DNA of 22,288 bases from Terrisporobacter othiniensis (GCF_000808015.1 NZ_JWHR01000098.1:1-22288), one strand, 5' to 3'. Shown: positions 14,665-21,998, numbered from the stretch's first letter. The notes: generated from the sequence alone by a model not told the origin. Program-made: numbers and translations.

Positions 14665-15339
14665 TCACCTAATATCTCTATATTCTTTGTTAATTTCATT
14701 TATATCTCTTCCACATAAATATTGAAGTTGTAATTTTTGCATTTGGATCATTGTCTTAAAAATACCTTTGTCTAAAAACCTTCTAGCTGAAGTTATTATA
14801 TAGCTATCTATTTGTTTAAAGTAATATTTATTTCTTTTTAGCATTAATGAAAACTCTAAGTCTTCCATTATTGGTAAATTAGGCATTCCACCCATATCTT
14901 CAAATAGTTCTTTTGTTATAAATATACCCTGATCTCCAAAGGCTATTTTTCTTAGTTTAACTCTTAGATTAGACATATAACCACAAACTTTCATCCATAT
15001 TATTTCGTTATCAAATTTTAATTTTAAACAGCCAACTTTACAGCCTTTATTTATTTCTTCTTGAATTTTTAAAATTACATCATCTTCTATTATACTGTCA
15101 CAATGAAAAAAAAATAGTACATCACCTTTTGATATTTTACTTCCATAGTTCATCTGATTTGCTCTTCCCTTTGGGCAATTGATTACAGTAAAGCTAGTAT
15201 CTATTAAGTCTACAGTTCTATCACTGCTTCCTCCATCACAAAATATTACTTCAAAATTTCCTTTTAATTTAGATAAATTATCTTGAATTTTTCTAATATT
15301 TTTCTCTTCATTATAAATTGGAATTATTATTGAAATCAT
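14665..15339 (-). CDS. TIGR04283-like family 2 glycosyltransferase
   Basis: A 224-residue GT-A glycosyltransferase, first gene of the cluster. Motifs are PIYNEE (7-12), CDGGSSDRT (34-42), KGRANQMNYG (57-66), FFHCDS (77-82) as the metal-binding DxD-like element, GDQGIF (135-140), PIMEDLEFS (156-164) and SARR (184-187). The GRAxQMNxG and SARR patterns are specific to the TIGR04283 family, which is usually found beside TIGR04282 proteins and named from its association with arsenosugar biosynthesis. No ArsM or radical-SAM ArsS gene is in the window, so a different final product is likely or the partners lie elsewhere. An AAGGGTG site precedes the ATG, and a good promoter lies just upstream. Confidence 0.92.
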   Translation of the reverse strand: MISIIIPIYNEEKNIRKIQDNLSKLKGNFEVIFCDGGSSDRTVDLIDTSFTVINCPKGRANQMNYGSKISKGDVLFFFHCDSIIEDDVILKIQEEINKGCKVGCLKLKFDNEIIWMKVCGYMSNLRVKLRKIAFGDQGIFITKELFEDMGGMPNLPIMEDLEFSLMLKRNKYYFKQIDSYIITSARRFLDKGIFKTMIQMQKLQLQYLCGRDINEINKEYRDIR

Positions 15340-15369
15340 ACTTTCACCCTTGTTGTTTTATTTTTCTCA

Positions 15370-15398
15370 ATTGTAACAATAAAAAAAAATCTCGTCAA
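15370..15398 (-). promoter_or_regulatory. Promoter of the glycosyltransferase-kinase-VTT cluster
   Basis: On the minus strand: -35 TTGACG (15393-15398), 17-bp spacer containing a nine-T run, -10 TACAAT (15370-15375). It directly follows the tRNA-Lys terminator and lies 31 bases before the ATG at 15339. Confidence 0.75.
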
Positions 15399-15404
15399 AT
15401 AAAG

Positions 15405-15439
15405 AAAAATCTCATTGATAATATATCAATGAGATTTTT
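15405..15439. terminator. Terminator of the tRNA-Lys gene
   Basis: A perfect 16-bp inverted repeat (15405-15420 with 15424-15439) has a 3-nt loop. Its A/T ends give U tracts in both directions. It begins 4 bases after the 3' end of the tRNA. Confidence 0.9.
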
Positions 15440-15442
15440 AAG

Positions 15443-15515
15443 TGACCCATCTGGGACTCGAACCCAGGACCCCCTGATTAAGAGTCAGGTGCTCTACCAA
15501 CTAAGCTAATGAGCC
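15443..15515 (-). tRNA. trnK: tRNA-Lys (anticodon CTT)
   Basis: The minus strand folds as a complete 73-nt cloverleaf. The 7-bp acceptor stem is GGCTCAT with ATGGGTC (two G-U pairs). The D arm is GCTTAGTTGGTAGAGC, the anticodon stem CCTGA/TCAGG with loop CTCTTAA, giving anticodon CTT for AAG codons, and the T arm is CTGGGTTCGAGTCCCAG. The discriminator base is A. CCA is not encoded (CTT follows), so it must be added enzymatically. A strong terminator follows. No other tRNA is adjacent. Confidence 0.97.
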
Positions 15516-15603
15516 ATAACTATTTAATTACATTATTAATTATAGTTAACTATCAAACAAAAATCCATAATTTTTAAATCATTTCCTATTGAAAATTTCT
15601 ATA

Positions 15604-15650
15604 GATATCACCTATTAATAGTATATTTTTACATATTAATAGATGATATC
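15604..15650. terminator. Long stem-loop after the first symporter gene
   Basis: Arms 15604-15620 and 15634-15650 pair over 7+9 bp with a single mismatch and a 13-nt loop. It lies 40 bases past the stop of the symporter gene and upstream of tRNA-Lys. The U tract on the minus strand is weak, so it may end transcription inefficiently or protect the 3' end. The rest of 15516-15689 shows only AT-rich DNA and probably the tRNA promoter. Confidence 0.5.
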
Positions 15651-15689
15651 CAACTTTTCTATTTTTATACTATAATTTCTATTTTCATT

Positions 15690-17114
15690 TTATATATAAG
15701 AAACTTTTCCTTTCTCTAATTCAGTCACTTTGTTTCTATCTAAAATACTACTAACTACAAAAGTAGTTCCTGTTACTAATAGCATCAAGTAACCTACATC
15801 ACTAAATATTATTTTTAATTGAGGGAATATTAACCAAGCACCAGCAACCATTACAGAAGATATAATTGTAAGAAATCCTGAATTTTTACTTACAAATTTA
15901 GGACACCAAATTCCTGCTATTACAACTATGGCAATTCCTATTGTCATAGAAAGTGAAACTTTCATAGCACTTAAAATCGTTCCCAGTTGTGATGATAATA
16001 TATAAGTTAAGAATCCCACTACTAGTATTATTATTTTGTTTATCATATAAGATTTACCTTGCATCTTTTCACCATATTTTGTTTTGAAGAACACATCATG
16101 ACTAACTGTTGTTGCACATCCTATTAACATGGAACATGCTGTTGACATATCTGCTGCCCAAAGTCCTGATAATGTCAGTCCTGCTATAACTGGTGATAAG
16201 GATAATATTATTTTTGGTAGGGCAAGAGTTGCCTCCACTCCTGGAATTAAAGCTTTTGATGCTATACCAAGCATTGCACACATAAAACCTATCGGTATCA
16301 TTATTAATGCACCTATTCTAAATCCATTTACTGCACTTTTGTCATCCTTAGAAGTTAAACCTATTTGAATAACTCCTTGTAGTGAGTTGGTTGTACCACA
16401 CATAACTATCATCCAAGCTACTATTGCTGCCACACCCATACCGGAAGTTAAACTCATATAAGGGACTTCTGGTGTGCTAGCTGCCATAACTTGTGCTGCT
16501 TCCCATCCACCTTGATTAAACAAAACTACTACAGAAGATACTATTACACCAATGTATATTAGTGATATATTTAGTATATTACTTATACTTGCTGATCCCA
16601 TACCTCCAACAAATCCTACTAGCATAAATATTAAGAAAGAGAAGAATGTTGCGCTTTTCATTGTAAATACGTCTGGTAATAAGCTGGCAAGTATTGATCC
16701 ACCTGCTATATATTGAAGTGCTATAATCGTGCATTGAATCAGTATCATAGCCAAAGTCATTATTATACCAGTTTTCTCATCATAAATAGATTCAATTAGC
16801 TTAGTAATTGTACTGTAACCAGCACCTCTGAATTTTTTTATAATAAAAGTACTTGCTATAACTGCACCAAACGCCCAAGTCACATTATACCAACCTGCAG
16901 AAAGTCCAACAGAGAAAGCATTCTCTGCTATTCCTATGGTAGATGCTCCCCCTATAGCAAGACCTGAAATTGTTACAGCTGTAATTAAAGTATTATTTTT
17001 ACCTTTGTATAATAAGAAATCTTCTCCACTCTCTTTTGATTTTTTTGAAACTACTAGGCTTATTCCAAGTAATAAAACTACATATAAAATCACAATAATC
17101 AATGGTATGTTCAT
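15690..17114 (-). CDS. Sodium:solute symporter (SSS family), Phe T-box regulon
   Basis: A 474-residue secondary transporter with about 13 hydrophobic segments. The N-terminal half has the SSS core: GEDFLLYKGKNNTL (30-43), AIGGASTIGIAENAFSVGLS (53-72) for the sodium and substrate sites, and GWYN near 74. It starts 17 bases after the racemase gene, with an AGGGGG site, so both belong to the T-box-controlled transcript that begins near 18945. A close paralog is encoded at 19003-20451; the two proteins are identical at most positions by eye. SSS members carry amino acids, vitamins or monocarboxylates. Coupling to a 2-hydroxyacid racemase and a Phe-specific T-box suggests phenylalanine, phenyllactate or phenylpyruvate as substrate, which is inference. 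Confidence 0.92.
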   Translation of the reverse strand: MNIPLIIVILYVVLLLGISLVVSKKSKESGEDFLLYKGKNNTLITAVTISGLAIGGASTIGIAENAFSVGLSAGWYNVTWAFGAVIASTFIIKKFRGAGYSTITKLIESIYDEKTGIIMTLAMILIQCTIIALQYIAGGSILASLLPDVFTMKSATFFSFLIFMLVGFVGGMGSASISNILNISLIYIGVIVSSVVVLFNQGGWEAAQVMAASTPEVPYMSLTSGMGVAAIVAWMIVMCGTTNSLQGVIQIGLTSKDDKSAVNGFRIGALIMIPIGFMCAMLGIASKALIPGVEATLALPKIILSLSPVIAGLTLSGLWAADMSTACSMLIGCATTVSHDVFFKTKYGEKMQGKSYMINKIIILVVGFLTYILSSQLGTILSAMKVSLSMTIGIAIVVIAGIWCPKFVSKNSGFLTIISSVMVAGAWLIFPQLKIIFSDVGYLMLLVTGTTFVVSSILDRNKVTELEKGKVSYI

Positions 17115-17131
17115 AATATCTTCCCCCTAAT

Positions 17132-18409
17132 TTAATCTTCTTCCAATAATGGAACCACATTTCCTCCATATGGAATTACATATACATCTTTATTTTTACA
17201 ATCAACTTTATTTAATAACTCTTCAAGATTATCTGAAGCAGTAATTTTCATATCTTTCACTACACCTTTATCTATTGAACTCAACATCATAACATTAGAT
17301 TTTGCTATAGCTTCACAAGCTGCATAGAATATATATCCTCCTATGGTGAAGTTTGCTCTTAGCTCTTCATCAAGAACACCTCTTTTTAAAGGGTCAATCC
17401 AATTAAAGAAATCTGGTGCTCCTCCACCTTCACTACACTCAGCAAGTAAAATTAATGTACCTCCTTTTTTTACTGCCCTGCTTGCGTTAAATAATGATTT
17501 AGTTGATTGATATAAGTTAATATCTTTTGGATATCCTCCACAACTGGCAATTACTATATCTGCTTCTTTTTTTATTGGTAATCCATAAGCAGCATCTACA
17601 TATTTACAACTTTTTAACCATGCATCATGGAAGTCACCACATATTAGTTTGCTATGCTTAGAATCAGAATTTACAATTATATTTATTCCAAAAGCCACAT
17701 CTATAAGCTTTGCTGCTTCATTCATATCTTCGTTTATTGGATTATGATTTAAAAGTCTTGCTCCAACTAGTGGATCTGATCTTTTTTCTGTTTTACTTAA
17801 ACTTTGAATGTGATTTTGTCTTATGGTTTGTCTTCCTGCCACTCCAGGTATTACACTTTTTCTTCCTCCTCCAAATCCTGCCATTATATGGTGAACTGTA
17901 CCTGTTATCATTATTACTTTTCTCCCCACGACTAGAGGATTTACATAAACTTCTGTTCCTGAAGGAGTCGTTCCAACTTTTATTAAATCCTCTGCATCAC
18001 AGTCATGATTTACAACTTTTACTTTGTCATAAACTGATTTAGATGCCAACTTACAAAGTTCTTCTTCACTTTGCTTTCTGTGACTTCCTAGAGCCACAAC
18101 TACTACCATATTTTCATATTTTACTTTTACTTCTTCAGTTAAATAGTTTACTAATTGTTCACAAATTAAATCTTGTCTCTGCCAAAATCGTGTTAAGTCA
18201 CTAATCACTATGGTTACTTTATCATCTTTATTTATAATTTCATTTAATGGTTTTGAATTTACAACTTCTGTAGTAATACCTTTTATAAAAGCTTCTTTCA
18301 AATCTTTTATTTCATCCATTGGTTGTTCATTTAATATCTCTACTGATTTTGCTCCCTGTAAATTAATAGCTACTTTTTCTTTTCCATATTTTAATTCTAC
18401 TGTATTCAT
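17132..18409 (-). CDS. larA: LarA-family nickel-dependent 2-hydroxyacid racemase
   Basis: A 425-residue protein of the lactate racemase (LarA, DUF2088) superfamily, which interconverts D and L 2-hydroxyacids by hydride transfer to a nickel-pincer nucleotide cofactor. Hallmarks are DLTR (71-74), ALGSHRK (106-112) with His110, HHIMAGFGGGRKSVIPGV (173-190) with Lys184 as the cofactor-tethering residue, His200 in RQNHIQ, and GGYPKDINLYQ (291-301) with Lys295. Lys184 and His200 have the same numbers as the known residues of Lactobacillus plantarum LarA. The cofactor-making larB, larC and larE genes are not in the window. Expression is controlled by a T-box with a UUC (Phe) specifier. That argues against simple lactate and for an aromatic hydroxyacid such as phenyllactate; LarA homologs acting on hydroxyacids other than lactate are known. 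The ATG follows a GGGGGTA site. Confidence 0.9.
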   Translation of the reverse strand: MNTVELKYGKEKVAINLQGAKSVEILNEQPMDEIKDLKEAFIKGITTEVVNSKPLNEIINKDDKVTIVISDLTRFWQRQDLICEQLVNYLTEEVKVKYENMVVVVALGSHRKQSEEELCKLASKSVYDKVKVVNHDCDAEDLIKVGTTPSGTEVYVNPLVVGRKVIMITGTVHHIMAGFGGGRKSVIPGVAGRQTIRQNHIQSLSKTEKRSDPLVGARLLNHNPINEDMNEAAKLIDVAFGINIIVNSDSKHSKLICGDFHDAWLKSCKYVDAAYGLPIKKEADIVIASCGGYPKDINLYQSTKSLFNASRAVKKGGTLILLAECSEGGGAPDFFNWIDPLKRGVLDEELRANFTIGGYIFYAACEAIAKSNVMMLSSIDKGVVKDMKITASDNLEELLNKVDCKNKDVYVIPYGGNVVPLLEED

Positions 18410-18540
18410 ATTTTACCCCCAAGTATTTGAATTTTATATATTGTATAAGTTGCAGAATATTATGTAATATATATTTATAATCATTCTGTTTCCTTATTTA
18501 TTAATTTGTTAAACATAAGCTATATGACTATAGTTTCTTC

Positions 18541-18600
18541 GCAATAAAAAATTTGCTCCGCTCATATCGCCAACGGCTTCACCCGTTGCTCAAGTAACAA
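18541..18600. repeat. GC-rich palindromic block in the larA leader, possible dispersed element
   Basis: This 60-base stretch is far richer in G+C than the flanking leader. It contains CAACGG-CTTCAC-CCGTTG (about 18571-18588), a 6-bp hairpin, between TTGCTCCGCTC and TTGCTCAAG segments. It is untranslated, lies between the T-box terminator and larA, and fits no riboswitch I know. A small dispersed intergenic repeat is my guess. Confidence 0.35.
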
Positions 18601-18604
18601 AGTT

Positions 18605-18647
18605 GGAAATTATACTTTATCCACAGAACAGATAACATATAATTTCC
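18605..18647 (-). other. Extra hairpin downstream of the Phe T-box terminator
   Basis: Perfect 10-bp outer arms (18605-18614 with 18638-18647, GGAAATTATA) enclose a second 5-bp helix TTATC/GATAA, leaving a 9-nt loop. No U tract follows. It would form in every full-length larA mRNA just after terminator read-through. Confidence 0.5.
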
Positions 18648-18654
18648 TTACAAT

Positions 18655-18945
18655 TAAAAAAGCTCTCATCCTTAAAAGGACGAGAGCTTTTCTCGCGTTA
18701 CCACCTTAGTTTGCAAATAACTCACATTATTTGCCTCAATAAGTACTCCTTGGAATACCCTAACACTATAACGTGTGTTATCACGTCACATCCTACCAAG
18801 CTATGCCCTTCAGTGTGAAGCTCAAAGATGAATTCATAATCAACTTAGTTTGCACCTCTCATCAACCGGTTACTTTCTGTTTACCTCATATAATTATTAC
18901 TACTTCTTATCATCGCTTTTATTTTTCCATATTTTGTAATTTATA
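18655..18945 (-). promoter_or_regulatory. T-box leader with Phe (UUC) specifier, controls larA and first symporter
   Basis: A complete T-box riboswitch on the minus strand. Stem I starts with GATGATAAGAAGTAGT, whose AGUA faces GAA as the loop E motif of the specifier loop. The distal part has AACCGGTTGATGAGAGGTGC. The codon after GAA is TTC (18830-18832), followed by the usual A, giving Phe. The T-box proper, TAAGGTGGTAACGCGAG (18692-18708), contains UGGU for pairing with the ACCA end of an uncharged tRNA. The terminator is a 15-bp stem with one G-U pair (18659-18673 with 18676-18690) and a U tract. Uncharged tRNA-Phe should prevent termination and turn on larA and the symporter when phenylalanine is scarce. 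Confidence 0.93.
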
Positions 18946-18951
18946 TTTTGA

Positions 18952-18980
18952 ATAATAATTATATTTTTCATCTTTGTCAA
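18952..18980 (-). promoter_or_regulatory. Promoter of the Phe T-box transcript
   Basis: On the minus strand: consensus -35 TTGACA (18975-18980), 17-bp spacer, -10 TATTAT (18952-18957). It lies 22 bases after the stop of the second symporter gene. Confidence 0.85.
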
Positions 18981-19002
18981 CACAATTTTTAAATTTTTTA
19001 AT

Positions 19003-20451
19003 TTATTTATTTCTAGCTAAATTTAAATTATCTATAATATTTTCTTCATCCCTTACCATTACTTTATTCTTTTCAACTAAACTTATAGCTATAAATGTAA
19101 TTCCACTAACTACCATCATCCAGTACCCTATATCTTTAAACATATCATGAAGTGAAGGTAATACTAACCATGCAACTGCAGCAAATAATGAAGCTAATAT
19201 TGTAAAAAATCCTGCATTCTTACTAGAAAACTTAGGACACCAAAGTCCTGCAACTACTATTATAGAAGTCCCTATTGCCATAGACAAACATACTTTCATA
19301 GCACTTAGTATAGTTCCCAGTTGTGATGATAATATATAAGTTAAAATCCCAACTGATAGTATTATTATTTTATTTATCATAAAAGATTTATCTTTTAATT
19401 TACTTCCTGCTTTAGTTTTAAAAAATACATCATGACTAACTGTTGTAGAACACCCTATTAACATAGAACATGCTGTTGACATATCCGCAGCCCATAAAGC
19501 TGATAAAGTAAGTCCTGCCATAACTGGTGGTAAACTCATTATAATCATTGGAAGTGCTTGTGTTGCTTCCACATTAGGAATTAATGCTTTTGATGCTATT
19601 CCAAGCATAGCACATATAAACCCTATTGGTATCATCAAAAGCGCCCCTATTCTAAAACCATTTACTGCACTTTTATCATCTTTAGAAGTTAAGCCTATTT
19701 GAACCACACCTTGTACTGAATTTGTATTACCACACATAACTATCATCCAGGCTATGATTGCTGGAATCCCCATTCCAGAAGTTAAACTCATATATGGAAT
19801 ATCTGGTGTGCTAGCTGCCATTTGTGTAGCAGCCTCCCATCCACCTTGATTAAATAAAACTATCACTGCTGATACTATTATACCTATATAAATTAAGGAA
19901 ATATTTAGTATATTACTTATACTAGCTGATCCCATACCTCCAACAAATCCTACTAACATAAATATTAAGAAACTAAAGAATGTGGCAGTTTTCATATCAA
20001 ATACATCTGGTAATAAACTTGATAATATTGATCCCCCTGCAATGTATTGAAGTGCTATAATCGTACATTGAATTATTATCATAGCTATTGTCATCATTAC
20101 TCCTGCTTTTTCATCATATACTGATTGAATTAATTTTGTAACTGTACTAAATCCTGATTTTCTTAATTTCTTAACTATAGTAAAACTAGCTATGACCGCT
20201 CCAAAAGCCCAAGCCACATTGTACCAACCTGCTGATAAACCAACTGAAAATGCATTTTCTGCTATACCTATGGTAGATGCTCCACCTATTGCTACACCTG
20301 CTATTGTAACTGCTGTAACCATTGTACTATTTTTATTTTTATATAATAGGAAATCCTCTCCTCCATCTTTTTTAGATTTTCTTGATACTACAACACTAAT
20401 TCCAAGTAACATTATTACGTATAAAATAACAATTATTAATGGTATATTCAT
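19003..20451 (-). CDS. Sodium:solute symporter (SSS family), Tyr T-box regulon
   Basis: A 482-residue paralog of the symporter at 15690-17114, with the same start MNIPLIIVILYV, the same core AIGGASTIGIAENAFSVGLS and nearly the same loops. It differs mainly in conservative changes and a longer C-terminus (VRDEENIIDNLNLARNK). About 13 membrane segments are expected. It is the only gene behind a T-box with a UAC (Tyr) specifier, so tyrosine or a tyrosine-derived hydroxy or keto acid is the likely cargo; this is inference from regulation. The ATG is preceded by AAAGGGGTAAAATAAA, a normal site. No terminator is evident after its stop, and the promoter of the next T-box follows 22 bases on, so read-through into the larA module is possible. 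Confidence 0.92.
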   Translation of the reverse strand: MNIPLIIVILYVIMLLGISVVVSRKSKKDGGEDFLLYKNKNSTMVTAVTIAGVAIGGASTIGIAENAFSVGLSAGWYNVAWAFGAVIASFTIVKKLRKSGFSTVTKLIQSVYDEKAGVMMTIAMIIIQCTIIALQYIAGGSILSSLLPDVFDMKTATFFSFLIFMLVGFVGGMGSASISNILNISLIYIGIIVSAVIVLFNQGGWEAATQMAASTPDIPYMSLTSGMGIPAIIAWMIVMCGNTNSVQGVVQIGLTSKDDKSAVNGFRIGALLMIPIGFICAMLGIASKALIPNVEATQALPMIIMSLPPVMAGLTLSALWAADMSTACSMLIGCSTTVSHDVFFKTKAGSKLKDKSFMINKIIILSVGILTYILSSQLGTILSAMKVCLSMAIGTSIIVVAGLWCPKFSSKNAGFFTILASLFAAVAWLVLPSLHDMFKDIGYWMMVVSGITFIAISLVEKNKVMVRDEENIIDNLNLARNK

Positions 20452-20493
20452 TTTATTTTACCCCTTTAATTAATTTTAATGTTTTTGTATATT

Positions 20494-20531
20494 GTATTTT
20501 AATAAAGGTTGCAACTACTTTATTAAAATAC
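20494..20531 (-). other. Perfect hairpin in the leader of the second symporter
   Basis: A 14-bp perfect inverted repeat (20494-20507 with 20518-20531, arm GTATTTTAATAAAG) has a 10-nt loop, itself containing the palindrome GTTGCAAC. It ends 43 bases before the ATG at 20451 and has no U tract. It occupies the same place as the hairpin at 18605-18647 in the sister module: after the T-box terminator and before the first gene. Confidence 0.55.
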
Positions 20532-20644
20532 GTTTACTATAATTTCATTTCTCATGAGTTCTTTCAAAATATTCTGTATTTTAAGCTTAAAATTTATCAC
20601 ACATTTTATTTGTGGCTTGTTCTGCATTAAAAAATTCTTCCAAT

Positions 20645-20921
20645 AAAAAAAGCCCTCGTCCCCAAAAGGACGAGAGCTATCTCGCGTTACCACCTTAATT
20701 TATGAGTAATTCACATTACTCACCTCTGCAAGTACTCATTGGAATACTCTGTCACTATAACGTGTGAATACGTCACATCCTACCAAGCCAAGGCTCTTCA
20801 GTGCGAAGCTCAAAGATGTATTCGCAATCAAATAAGTATGCACCTCTCATCAACCGGTTACTTTCTGTATACTTTTCCTTTAACTACTACTTGTTCTTAT
20901 CATCGCTTATATTTTTAATTT
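20645..20921 (-). promoter_or_regulatory. T-box leader with Tyr (UAC) specifier, controls second symporter
   Basis: A complete T-box riboswitch on the minus strand, strongly similar to the one at 18655-18945. Stem I has GATGATAAGAACAAGTAGTAG, the distal AACCGGTTGATGAGAGGTGC and the loop E GAA. The specifier after GAA is TAC (20818-20820), then A, giving Tyr. The T-box sequence TAAGGTGGTAACGCGAG (20681-20697) is identical to that of the sister leader. The terminator is an 11-bp stem (20651-20661 with 20668-20678) ending in a U tract. Uncharged tRNA-Tyr should switch on the symporter. Confidence 0.93.
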
Positions 20922-20927
20922 GATATA

Positions 20928-20956
20928 ATAGTAGTTTTATTATTTAATATTGTCAA
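20928..20956 (-). promoter_or_regulatory. Promoter of the Tyr T-box transcript
   Basis: On the minus strand: consensus -35 TTGACA (20951-20956), 17-bp spacer, -10 TACTAT (20928-20933). Its -35 lies only 8 bases after the stop codon of the upstream lipoprotein gene. Confidence 0.85.
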
Positions 20957-20963
20957 CTATTTT

Positions 20964-21998
20964 TTATAAATTTTTTATAAATTTATTATATTCTTCTTTT
21001 GTTTTTGGAACTGTTATTTCTCCATCTTGTAATTTTTTCATTTGTTCATTAACATAATCTAATACATCTTGTGAAACTAAATTTTTAGTAGTATCTGGTA
21101 TACCTACTGCATTTTCCTCTAAACCATATACTGTTTCTGTTCCACCTTCAAATTTTCCGTTAACAAAATCTTTTACTGTTTCAAATATTCCAACATCAAC
21201 TCTTTTTATAGCTGAAGTTAAAACATTATCAACTGCTAAATCACTTTGATCTCTATCTACACCTATTCCATATTTTCCAGCTTCTTTTATAGCTTCTATA
21301 GCACCTGTTCCAACATCTCCACCTGCTATAAATATTACATCTGCTTTATTAGACATCATTTGATTAGCTATAGCTTTTCCTTTTGCTTGATCTGTAAAAG
21401 AGTTTGCATATTGTGACTGTATTTCACAGTCAGGGTTTGCTGTTTTTACACCAGCCATATATCCATATTTAAAAGTATCTATAACTGAAAGTTGCATTCC
21501 ACCTATAAATCCTACATTATTTGTTTCACTCATTTTAGCAGCTATTAAACCTACTAAGTAAGCTGATTGTTCTGCATTAAATAATACTGATTTCACATTT
21601 GAAGGTATTTCTTCATATGTTTCATCTACCATTAAGAATTTTTGCTCCGGATAATCCTTTGCAGCAGTTTCTATTGTTTGTGATAATTTAGAACCTACCC
21701 CTACAATTAAATCCACTTCTTCATCAACTAGTGTTTCAACATTTGTTGCATAATCTGCATCTTGCTTTGATTCTAAATATTTAACCTCTACACCTAGTTC
21801 TTTTTTAGCTCTTTGTAAACCTTCCCATGCCGATTGATTAAATGATTGATCATTTACCCCTGCAACATCTGTTATCATAGCAACTGTATACTTATCCTTT
21901 TGGCTTCCTTCATTCTCTGATTTTCCAGCACATCCAGTTAAAAATGATGTTGATATAATTCCTGCCATTGCAAGTGTTACTATTTTTTTAAATTTCAT
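20964..21998 (-). CDS. BMP-family nucleoside-binding lipoprotein
   Basis: A 344-residue basic membrane protein (BMP/PnrA/TmpC) family substrate-binding lipoprotein. The signal peptide ends in lipobox LTGC (Cys23). The mature part has the family pattern: AMITDVAGVNDQSFNQSAWEG near 40-60 (base-binding Asp and Asn), VGVGSKL (99-105), GFIGGM (163-168), ADVIFIAGGDVGTGAIEA (219-236) and GVDRDQ (246-251), which contacts ribose in family members. The start has a GTGAGGT site. Its leader contains a PyrR-type attenuator, so expression should follow pyrimidine supply, which suggests uridine- or cytidine-type cargo. Genes for the cognate ATPase and permeases do not follow; the next element downstream is the Tyr T-box promoter. 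The protein must therefore share a transporter encoded elsewhere or act on its own. Confidence 0.93.
   Translation of the reverse strand: MKFKKIVTLAMAGIISTSFLTGCAGKSENEGSQKDKYTVAMITDVAGVNDQSFNQSAWEGLQRAKKELGVEVKYLESKQDADYATNVETLVDEEVDLIVGVGSKLSQTIETAAKDYPEQKFLMVDETYEEIPSNVKSVLFNAEQSAYLVGLIAAKMSETNNVGFIGGMQLSVIDTFKYGYMAGVKTANPDCEIQSQYANSFTDQAKGKAIANQMMSNKADVIFIAGGDVGTGAIEAIKEAGKYGIGVDRDQSDLAVDNVLTSAIKRVDVGIFETVKDFVNGKFEGGTETVYGLEENAVGIPDTTKNLVSQDVLDYVNEQMKKLQDGEITVPKTKEEYNKFIKNL

Noticed and set aside
15318..15509. Open frame on the plus strand containing DPSGTRTQDPLIKSQ
   Set aside because: It is the antisense of tRNA-Lys; such peptides are a common artefact of tRNA genes.
17710..18042. 110-codon plus-strand frame, very rich in Leu and Phe
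   Set aside because: It is the shadow of larA on the opposite strand, without a ribosome binding site or a likely protein composition.
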